Source: Streptomyces sp. NBC_00353
GTDB lineage: Bacteria; Actinomycetota; Actinomycetes; Streptomycetales; Streptomycetaceae
Assembly (NCBI RefSeq): GCF_036108815.1
Contig: NZ_CP107985.1
Location: forward strand, 5,828,001-5,892,000
Direction of reading: 5' to 3'
DNA length: 64,000 nucleotides
Shown here: piece after piece, positions 58,219 to 64,000 of the stretch
How positions within the stretch are numbered: the first letter of the stretch is position 1
Layout: each line of letters begins with the position of its first letter
Translations under genes and position numbers: made by a program
The notes under the pieces: generated by a model
The model's input: the letters and a program-made list of their open reading frames with translations, nothing else
The model's database searches: none
Told to the model about the DNA's origin: nothing

Positions 58219-58232
58219 ACCGGCACCATGCA

Positions 58233-58260
58233 GCGGCGCCGCCCCTGACGCGGGCGCCGC
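58233..58260 (+). promoter_or_regulatory. Attenuator-like hairpin between leader peptide and symporter
   Basis: GCGGCGCC (58233-58240) pairs with GGCGCCGC (58253-58260) over 8 bp with a 12-base loop. It lies between the leader stop and the symporter start, followed by a C-rich single-stranded stretch, and can act as an attenuator or translation-blocking structure. Confidence 0.55.
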
Positions 58261-58319
58261 ACCCCCGTCCCCCCGCCCCGTCCCCGTGCGCCCCGATGCG
58301 TCACATCTGGAGTGTGTCC

Positions 58320-59669
58320 GTGTCCGCGAATCCCGCGTCCGCCACCGCCGGCACCGACCGGCAGTCCGGCTCCGGTTTCCGTATACCCAAGGTCCCGTTC
58401 TGGGCCCAGATCGTCGCCGGTCTGGTCCTCGGCGTGCTGCTCGGGTGGCTCGCCCGCAGCTATGACATCGGCTGGCTCTACACCACGCTCGACAAGGTCG
58501 GCCACATCTTCGTCCAGCTGCTGAAGCTGGCCGTCGCGCCCCTCGTCTTCTTCGCGATCCTGGTGTCGATCACCAACCTGCGCAAGGTCAACAACGCCGC
58601 CCGGCTGGCCACCCGTACCCTGCTCTGGTTCATGATCACTTCGCTGATCGCGGTCGCCATCGGCCTGGCGATCGGCCTGATCACCAACCCGGGCGCCGGC
58701 ACCGGCCTGACCCCGAAGGACGGCGCCAAGCCTGACCACGCAGGCTCCTGGCTCGACTTCCTGACCGGCATCGTCCCGGAGAACGTGATCACCCCGTTCA
58801 CCGAGCTGAACGTCCTGCAGATCGTCTTCATGGCCGCCGTCGCCGGTATTGCCGCGCTCCAGCTCGGCGAGAAGGCCCAGCCGATCCTCACTCTCAGCGA
58901 GTCGATCCTGGAGCTCCTCCAGAAGGCCCTGTGGTGGGTCATCCGCCTTGCCCCGCTGGGCACCGTGGGCCTCATCGGCTACGCGATCGCCGACTACGGC
59001 TGGGACCTGATCGGCAAGTACGCGACGTTCACCGTCGACGTCTACGTCGGTTGCGCCCTGGTGCTGTTCGGCGTGTACCCGCTGCTGCTCGCCACGGTCG
59101 CCAAGGTCAACCCCCTCCAGTTCTTCAAGGGCGCCTGGCCCGCGATCCAGCTGGCCTTCGTCTCCCGCTCCTCGGTCGGCACGATGCCGGTCACCCAGAA
59201 GGTCACCGAGCGACTCGGCGTCCCGAAGGAGTACGCCTCGTTCTCCGTTCCGTTCGGGGCGACGACGAAGATGGACGGCTGCGCCGCGATCTACCCGGCG
59301 CTGGCGGCGATCTTCATCGCGCAGATCTTCGACGTCCAGCTGGGTGTCGGTGACTACGTCCTGATCGCGTTCGTCTCGGTGATCGGCTCGGCGGCCACCG
59401 CCGGTCTCACCGGTGCGACCGTCATGCTGACCCTCACGCTGTCCACGCTGGGGCTGCCGCTGGAGGGCGTGGGCCTGCTGATGGCCATCGACCCGATCCT
59501 GGACATGATGCGTACGGCCACCAACGTGGCCGGCCAGGCGCTGGTCCCGGTGATCGTCTCGGCACGCGAGAAGATCCTCGACCTCGACGCGTACAACTCG
59601 GCCTCGTCCTCCCCGGTCGACGACGAGGTGCGCGACGCGGAGCCGGTGAGCGTGCCGGTCGCCGCGTAA
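58320..59669 (+). CDS. Dicarboxylate/amino acid:cation symporter (DAACS), candidate L-cystine transporter
   Basis: A 449-residue membrane symporter of the glutamate/dicarboxylate (DAACS) family with about eight spans, re-entrant serine-rich loop SRSSVGTMPVTQKV and KMDGCAAIYPALAAIFIAQIF (the usual NMDGTA motif altered). The GTG at 58320 has a TGGAG site 7 bases upstream; GTG 58314 is an alternative. DAACS members carry glutamate, aspartate, dicarboxylates or L-cystine (TcyP type). The cysteine-rich leader peptide directly upstream points to cystine or another sulfur compound, which is inference. A strong terminator follows. Confidence 0.88.
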   Translation: MSANPASATAGTDRQSGSGFRIPKVPFWAQIVAGLVLGVLLGWLARSYDIGWLYTTLDKVGHIFVQLLKLAVAPLVFFAILVSITNLRKVNNAARLATRTLLWFMITSLIAVAIGLAIGLITNPGAGTGLTPKDGAKPDHAGSWLDFLTGIVPENVITPFTELNVLQIVFMAAVAGIAALQLGEKAQPILTLSESILELLQKALWWVIRLAPLGTVGLIGYAIADYGWDLIGKYATFTVDVYVGCALVLFGVYPLLLATVAKVNPLQFFKGAWPAIQLAFVSRSSVGTMPVTQKVTERLGVPKEYASFSVPFGATTKMDGCAAIYPALAAIFIAQIFDVQLGVGDYVLIAFVSVIGSAATAGLTGATVMLTLTLSTLGLPLEGVGLLMAIDPILDMMRTATNVAGQALVPVIVSAREKILDLDAYNSASSSPVDDEVRDAEPVSVPVAA

Positions 59670-59681
59670 CGGCCACACCTT

Positions 59682-59724
59682 CGGCGAGCGCCCCCGGTCC
59701 TTCGAGGACCGGGGGCGCTCGCCG
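59682..59724. terminator. Terminator after the symporter gene
   Basis: A 19-bp perfect stem (59682-59700 with 59706-59724) and TTCGA loop begins 12 bases after the stop. Confidence 0.92.
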
Positions 59725-59875
59725 TTGTACGCGTACGAACCGGCCGGCATCGATGCCCCACCGCAGGGGCAGCAGGAGCGCGGGAAGACGTGACTTTCGG
59801 TGGAGGGTGAAACCGGCCACTGGACGGCCCGGGAAGGCTTCTCCGTACGACGCGTGAGGAGCCTGCGCCGTAGTC

Positions 59876-59889
59876 TTACCGAGGAGTGG
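59876..59889. promoter_or_regulatory. Degenerate TTACT-N4-AGTAA site before TetR gene
   Basis: TTACCGAGGAGTGG matches TTACTGCGGAGTAA (62820-62833) at 10 of 14 positions and lies 27 bases before the TetR start, consistent with autoregulation. Confidence 0.35.
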
Positions 59890-59915
59890 CGCAGTGGGGT
59901 GGGAGGAAGTCGGAC

Positions 59916-60575
59916 GTGGGTGCTGTGAAGAGCAAACGGATGCCGCGTGCCGTGCGCGAGCAGCAGATGATGGACGCCGCGGTGCAGACTTTCGGGCAGC
60001 GTGGCTACCGGGCCGCCTCGATGGACGAGATCGCGGAGCTGGCCGGCGTGTCCAAGCCGTTGGTCTATCTGTACCTGAATTCCAAGGAGGAGCTCTTCAC
60101 CTCCTGTATCCAGCGCGAGGCAAAGGCGCTGGTCGCAGCGGTGCGCTCGGGGGTGGAGCCGGGGCTGCCGGCGGACCGGCAACTGTGGGCCGGGCTACGG
60201 GCATTCTTCACGCACACCGCGGAGAACCCGGACGGCTGGGCGGTGTTGCACCGGCAGGCACGTACGCACGGGGAGCCGTTCGCCACCGAGGTCATGGTGA
60301 TGCGGGACGAGATCGTTGCGTTCGTGACGGGTCTGATCGGCGCCGCTGCGCGCGAGGCGCACCACGATCCGGCGCTCCCCGACCGCGATGTGTCGGGCCT
60401 GGCGCAGGCGCTCGTGGGGGCCGCGGAGTCGCTCGCCGGCTGGGCGAACGACACCCCCGGCGTCTCGGCGAAGGAAGCCGCGGCCACGCTGATGAACTTC
60501 TCGTGGGCGGGCCTGGAGAACCTCATGCACGGCCGCCCGTGGGCGCCGCGGGCCCAGGCGGCCGCCCGCACATAG
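59916..60575 (+). CDS. TetR family transcriptional regulator
   Basis: A 219-residue repressor: helix-turn-helix in MMDAAVQTFGQRGYRAASMDEIAELAGVSKPLVYLYLNSKEELF (about 18-62) and helical ligand domain. GGGAGG precedes the GTG at 59916 by 9 bases. It sits at the end of, and convergent with, the MaoC-FabG4-like operon, and TTACT-N4-AGTAA-type sites occur both near its own start and in the promoter region of that operon, so it is a likely regulator of this lipid module. Confidence 0.9.
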   Translation: MGAVKSKRMPRAVREQQMMDAAVQTFGQRGYRAASMDEIAELAGVSKPLVYLYLNSKEELFTSCIQREAKALVAAVRSGVEPGLPADRQLWAGLRAFFTHTAENPDGWAVLHRQARTHGEPFATEVMVMRDEIVAFVTGLIGAAAREAHHDPALPDRDVSGLAQALVGAAESLAGWANDTPGVSAKEAAATLMNFSWAGLENLMHGRPWAPRAQAAART

Positions 60576-60586
60576 CGGCCGGCCGG

Positions 60587-61456
60587 TCAGGACCGCGGCT
60601 GCGCACCGTCCCGTGCCGTCGACCCGGTGAGGTGGACGCGGCCGCCGCTGCGGAGCTGGAAGGCGGTGCCTGCGCCGTCCACCGCGTACGTCACGGTCGC
60701 CGGGAGCAGGACGGGGGCCCTGAAGTCGGCCCGGACGTAACTGATCCTGCCCGGTTCGGCGGACTCGGCCAGACAGCGGGCGACCGTCCACATGCCGTGT
60801 GCGATGGCCCTCGGGAAGCCGAACAGCCGGGCGGTGAGCGGATACAGGTGGATCGGGTTCCGGTCACCCGAAGCGGCGCCGTAGCGACGGCCCAGATCGC
60901 CGGGCAGCCGCCACTCGGCGACGGCGGGGAGTTCGACCGCGGGGAGGGCGGGGGGCCCGGCCTCGGGAGCGGGCGAGGCCCCGCGTGTCGAGTGGCGGGA
61001 AAGATAGCCGCTGCGGGACTCCCACACCAGCTCGCCGCCCGACCGGGCCTCGGTCACCATCGTCACCTCGGTGCCCCGCCGATGGGGCGCCAACCCATCG
61101 GCGTACACGCTGAGTTCAAGCATTTCCGTGGGGTGCGGCGGCCGGTGCCGGGTGATCTCGATCCATGTGTGGACCAGCCCGACAACGGGAAGCGGGAAGC
61201 TCCGTCCGGTCATCAGTCGCATCGCGAGCGGGAAGCCCAGCACATGGGGGTACGTCAGCGGCAGCGGGCCCGACTCGGAGAAGCCGCAGATCCTGCTGTA
61301 CGCGGCGAGGGGGCCGGGTGCGATCCGTACGTCCCGGGCGACCAGGCGGTCGGCAGGCAGCGCGGCGCCGGGCCGGCCCGCCCGCTTGAATGGGGACGTG
61401 ACGGCGCCCCGCACCAGTGATGCCGTCAGACCCCGGGAAGTGGCAGTGGCCGACAT
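60587..61456 (-). CDS. MaoC-like dehydratase (hot-dog fold)
   Basis: A 289-residue protein with a double hot-dog fold; GAASGDRNPIHLYPLTARLFGFPRAIAHGMWTVARCL contains the hydratase D-x-(4)-H motif and following G. Such enzymes hydrate trans-2-enoyl thioesters to 3-hydroxyacyl thioesters. Start is uncertain: ATG 61456 or a GTG at 61465 that would overlap the upstream stop as GTGA. In M. tuberculosis a similar gene (htdX) lies downstream of fabG4 in the same order. Confidence 0.88.
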   Translation of the reverse strand: MSATATSRGLTASLVRGAVTSPFKRAGRPGAALPADRLVARDVRIAPGPLAAYSRICGFSESGPLPLTYPHVLGFPLAMRLMTGRSFPLPVVGLVHTWIEITRHRPPHPTEMLELSVYADGLAPHRRGTEVTMVTEARSGGELVWESRSGYLSRHSTRGASPAPEAGPPALPAVELPAVAEWRLPGDLGRRYGAASGDRNPIHLYPLTARLFGFPRAIAHGMWTVARCLAESAEPGRISYVRADFRAPVLLPATVTYAVDGAGTAFQLRSGGRVHLTGSTARDGAQPRS

Positions 61457-61461
61457 CGCCG

Positions 61462-62790
61462 TCACGCCCCGAGCAGGCTCTGGCCGCAGACCCGCACGAC
61501 CTGGCCGTTCACGGCCGCCGAAGCGGGCTGGGCGAACCATGCGGTCGCCTCCGCGACATCGACCGGAAGGCCGCCCTGGGCGAGGGAGTTCATCCGGCGG
61601 CCCGCCTCCCGGATGAAGAGGGGGACGGCGGCGGTCATCTTGGTCTCGATGAAGCCGGGGGCGACCGCATTGACCGTGACGCCGTGGTCGGCGGCGGCTC
61701 GCGGGGCCAGGGAGCGGACCAGGCCGATGATGCCCGCCTTGCTGGCCGCGTAGTTCGTCTGACCGTTGTTGCCCGCGATGCCGGCGATGGACGCGGTGGC
61801 GACGATCCGGCCGCCCCGGTTGATGGTGCCCGCCTCGAGCAGCGCATCCGTGGTGCGCAGCACGCTGTCGAGGTTGACCTCGACGACCTGGGCCCAGCGG
61901 TCGGCGGGCATGTTGGCGAGCCGCCGGTCGCGGGTGATGCCCGCGTTGTGGACGAGAATGTCCAGGCCGTCGGGGGCCGCGGCGGCGATCCGCTCGGCGG
62001 CGTCGTCCGCGGTGATGTCGAGCGGCAGCGCCGACGCACCGAGCCGGTCGGCGGTACGCGCCAACTCGTCCCGGGACTGCGGGATGTCGAGGCAGATGAC
62101 CTGCGCTCCGTCCCGTGCCAGGACCGACGCGACCGAGGCGCCGATGCCGCGCGCCCCACCGGTGACCAGCGCGGTGCGTCCGGCGAGCGGCGCGGCCGGG
62201 TCGGCGGCCGGACCGGGTGCGGCGCCGGTGAGTTCGACGACCTGGCCGTTGATGTACGCGGACCGGGGGGAGAGCAGGAACCGGAGGGTGGATTCCGCCG
62301 AGGCGGCCGCATCCGGTTCGATCCGGAGCAACTGGACGGTGGCGCCCCTGCCGATCTCCTTGCCGAGCGAGCGCACGAACCCTTCGAGAGCCTGCTGGGC
62401 GGCCGCCTGATGATGGTCGTCCGCCGACGGCCGTACCCCGACGATCACGATCCGGCCGCCCGGCGCCAGCGAACGCACGACAGGATGCAGCGCGGCGTGC
62501 ACGTCCCCGAGCCCGGCAGCGGTGGCGACTGCCGTCGCGTCCACCACGATTCCCGCAGGGCGGGGTGCCTGTCCGGCGCTCCGGACCACCGTGAGGCCGG
62601 TCGTGGCGAGGACCGCACCCAACTCCTGTGCGACGGCGGAGTCCCCGGCCGTGAGGTGCAGCAGCGGGCCGTCCAGTGACTGCGTCTCCAGCGACCAGCG
62701 GCGCAGCCGCGCCGGCTGCGGAAGACCGAGCTTCCGGGTCAGAAATCGGCCGGGTGCTGTGCCGGTGAAGTGCAGATAGTGGTCGGCCAT
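61462..62790 (-). CDS. 3-oxoacyl-ACP/CoA reductase of the long FabG4 type
   Basis: A 442-residue two-part reductase. The N-terminal ~200 residues form a degenerate Rossmann-like unit (LAPGGRIVIVGVRPSADDHH); the C-terminal half is a full SDR: ALVTGGARGIGASVASVLA, HNAGITRDR, catalytic Ser in VATASIAG, YAASK (YxxxK). This size and arrangement match the high-molecular-weight FabG4 (Rv0242c type), an NADH-dependent reductase. CAGGGAG precedes the ATG. It starts an operon with the MaoC gene and diverges from a thiolase gene. Confidence 0.91.
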   Translation of the reverse strand: MADHYLHFTGTAPGRFLTRKLGLPQPARLRRWSLETQSLDGPLLHLTAGDSAVAQELGAVLATTGLTVVRSAGQAPRPAGIVVDATAVATAAGLGDVHAALHPVVRSLAPGGRIVIVGVRPSADDHHQAAAQQALEGFVRSLGKEIGRGATVQLLRIEPDAAASAESTLRFLLSPRSAYINGQVVELTGAAPGPAADPAAPLAGRTALVTGGARGIGASVASVLARDGAQVICLDIPQSRDELARTADRLGASALPLDITADDAAERIAAAAPDGLDILVHNAGITRDRRLANMPADRWAQVVEVNLDSVLRTTDALLEAGTINRGGRIVATASIAGIAGNNGQTNYAASKAGIIGLVRSLAPRAAADHGVTVNAVAPGFIETKMTAAVPLFIREAGRRMNSLAQGGLPVDVAEATAWFAQPASAAVNGQVVRVCGQSLLGA

Positions 62791-62819
62791 TGTCCAGACT
62801 CCCTGCGCGGTCGTAGATT

Positions 62820-62833
62820 TTACTGCGGAGTAA
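62820..62833. promoter_or_regulatory. TTACT-N4-AGTAA operator, copy 1 (perfect palindrome)
   Basis: TTACTGCGGAGTAA is a perfect inverted repeat in the 86-base gap between divergent fabG4-like and thiolase genes. Confidence 0.65.
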
Positions 62834-62835
62834 GG

Positions 62836-62849
62836 TTACTCAAGAGTCA
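62836..62849. promoter_or_regulatory. TTACT-N4-AGTAA operator, copy 2
   Basis: TTACTCAAGAGTCA differs from the palindrome by one base in the right arm and begins 16 bases after copy 1, so the two sites are nearly one and a half helical turns apart and could bind a dimer pair. Confidence 0.6.
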
Positions 62850-62862
62850 GGAGCAGGTCGAG

Positions 62863-62880
62863 ATGAGTTGGTCGAGATGA
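62863..62880 (+). other. Five-codon ORF overlapping the thiolase start
   Basis: ATG AGT TGG TCG AGA TGA follows a good ribosome site (GGAG, 8 bases) and its stop overlaps the thiolase ATG as ATGA. It may couple translation into the thiolase, whose own start lacks a strong site. Confidence 0.4.
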
Positions 62881-64000
62881 TCCCCCTTGCTCTCCCGCAG
62901 CCGCGCAGGGTCGCGGTCATCGGCGGCAGCCGCATCCCGTTCGCGCGCTCCGACGGCCCGTACGCACACTCCTCCAACCAGGAGATGCTCACCGCCGCGC
63001 TGAACGGTCTGGTCGAGCGGTTCGGGCTTCAGGGGCAGCAGGTCGGCGAGTTCGTCGCAGGCGCCGTCCTCAAGCACAGCCGGGACTTCAACCTGGCCCG
63101 CGAGACCGTCCTCGGCTCGGCGCTCGACCCGCGCACCCCGGCGTACGACATCCAGCAGGCCTGCGGCACCGGCCTCCAGGCCGTCATCGCCGCCGCCAAC
63201 AAGATCGTGCTCGGCGCGGTCGACTCCGCGATCGCGGGCGGCACGGACACCACGAGCGACGCACCCCTCGGCGTCAACGACCAGCTGCGCAGACTGTTGC
63301 TGGCGGCCCGGCGGGCAAAGTCGACCGGCGGACGGATCAAGGCACTTACGGGGATACGGCCCCGGCATCTCGTCCCCGACATCCCGCGGAACGCTGAACC
63401 CCGCACCGGGCTCTCGATGGGCGAACACGCGGCGATCACCGCGCGTCGGTGGGACATCGGGCGCGCCGAGCAGGACCTTCTCGCCGCCACCAGCCACCAG
63501 CGGCTCGCCGCCGCGTACGAACGGGGCTTCCTGCACGACCTGGTCGTCCCCCATCTCGGCCTGGCCCGCGACCAGAACCTCCGCCCCGGCTCCACCGTGG
63601 AGAAACTCGCCACCCTGGAGCCGGTATTCGGCGCCGACCACCCCGACGCGACGATGACCGCGGGCAACTCGACCCCGCTCACCGACGGCGCCGCCACCGT
63701 GCTGCTGGCGAGCGACGAGTGGGCCGAGGCGCACGGCCTGGAGCCGCTCGCGTATCTCTCGCTGTACGAGACCGCCGCCGTCGACCACGTGGGCGGCGAT
63801 GACGGGCTGCTGATGGCTCCGGCGTACGCCGTGCCGCGGATGCTGGAGCGCGCCGGGCTCACCATCGAGGACTTCGACCTCTTCGAGATCCACGAGGCCT
63901 TCGCCTCCCAGGTGCTCGCCACCCTGGCCGCCTGGGAGAAGCAGGGGCTCGCCCCGGTCGACCGGGACAGGCTCAATGTGGCCGGATCGTCCCTCGCCAC
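62877..64000 (+). CDS. Thiolase family protein (acetyl-CoA C-acyltransferase, FadA2-like), truncated by window end
   Basis: The first 374 codons of a thiolase. The active-site cysteine lies in QQACGTGLQAVIAAANKI and the conserved histidine in FEIHEAFASQVLATL; GNSTPLTDGAATVLLAS is typical. The final Cys/Gly motif lies beyond the window. It is divergent from the fabG4-like and MaoC genes, the same order as Rv0241c-Rv0242c-Rv0243 (htdX, fabG4, fadA2) in M. tuberculosis as I recall it. It probably acts in long-chain or branched fatty acyl metabolism. Confidence 0.9.
   Translation, partial: MIPLALPQPRRVAVIGGSRIPFARSDGPYAHSSNQEMLTAALNGLVERFGLQGQQVGEFVAGAVLKHSRDFNLARETVLGSALDPRTPAYDIQQACGTGLQAVIAAANKIVLGAVDSAIAGGTDTTSDAPLGVNDQLRRLLLAARRAKSTGGRIKALTGIRPRHLVPDIPRNAEPRTGLSMGEHAAITARRWDIGRAEQDLLAATSHQRLAAAYERGFLHDLVVPHLGLARDQNLRPGSTVEKLATLEPVFGADHPDATMTAGNSTPLTDGAATVLLASDEWAEAHGLEPLAYLSLYETAAVDHVGGDDGLLMAPAYAVPRMLERAGLTIEDFDLFEIHEAFASQVLATLAAWEKQGLAPVDRDRLNVAGSSLA

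Noticed and set aside
58083..60182. Long minus-strand ORF of 699 codons opposite the symporter and TetR gene
   Set aside because: It is a shadow of GC-rich codons on the other strand; composition is Arg/Asp/Gln/His-rich without any domain, and the plus-strand genes have clear family motifs.
1..64000. CRISPR array, IS element, prophage or secondary-metabolite cluster
   Set aside because: No regular spacer repeats, transposase, phage structural, NRPS or PKS genes are visible.

Overview
The window is high-GC, densely packed actinobacterial DNA. GTG and TTG starts are frequent, many start/stop codons overlap (ATGA, GTGA, TTGA), and third codon positions are strongly G/C. Gene content (bldN-rsbN, rex-hemACD, a class I lysyl-tRNA synthetase beside argS, futalosine-pathway menaquinone genes, DUF2637 and DUF3558 proteins) indicates a chromosomal segment of a Streptomyces species or close relative. 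I see no rRNA, tRNA, CRISPR array, transposase or phage gene.

Layout. (1) 1-4.8 kb: epimerase and lysophospholipid acyltransferase, then the developmental sigma factor gene bldN and its anti-sigma gene rsbN, with a recognisable sigma-BldN promoter between them. (2) 4.8-13.9 kb: HAD phosphatase, glutaredoxin, and the redox-controlled rex-hemA-hemC-hemD run with a Rex operator, then hemB and two genes of unknown role. (3) 14.3-20.5 kb: an unassigned catabolic cluster (MHS transporter, amidohydrolase, double-length Lrp-type regulator, 2-hydroxyacid dehydrogenase, class II aldolase). (4) 20.6-31 kb: a frameshifted intradiol-dioxygenase-like gene, a CitG/MdcB-like gene, argS, lysS, a DUF2637 membrane protein, two DUF3558 lipoproteins and rtcB. 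(5) 31-41 kb: accessory genes, including an FAD monooxygenase/TetR pair with tandem operators, GNAT enzymes, a Mut7-C protein, an AraC regulator and a DinB-like protein flanking a LexA-type box. (6) 41.2-49 kb: hemL with an upstream duplicated 5' end, a phosphatase, a deacetylase-like lipoprotein and the cytochrome c maturation set resA-like/ccdA/resB/ccsB. (7) 49-57.9 kb: deaminase plus a broken dioxygenase remnant, and the menaquinone genes (UbiD-like, UbiA-like, UbiX-like, mqnE) with an Lrp regulator and a 44-residue protein. (8) 58-64 kb: a cysteine-rich leader peptide with attenuator-like hairpin before a DAACS symporter, then a TetR gene and a MaoC/FabG4-like/thiolase lipid module.

Functionally, much of the window serves respiration: tetrapyrrole synthesis (hemA, hemC, hemD, hemB, hemL), redox sensing by Rex, cytochrome c assembly and menaquinone formation. 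The most interesting signals not explained by ordinary annotation are the predicted cysteine-responsive leader upstream of the symporter, the LexA-like box, the hemL 5' duplication, the paired operators near both TetR genes, and a repeated motif flanking the catabolic regulator. Frameshifts and remnants were judged by reading all frames; function statements rest on remembered family features, not on searches.
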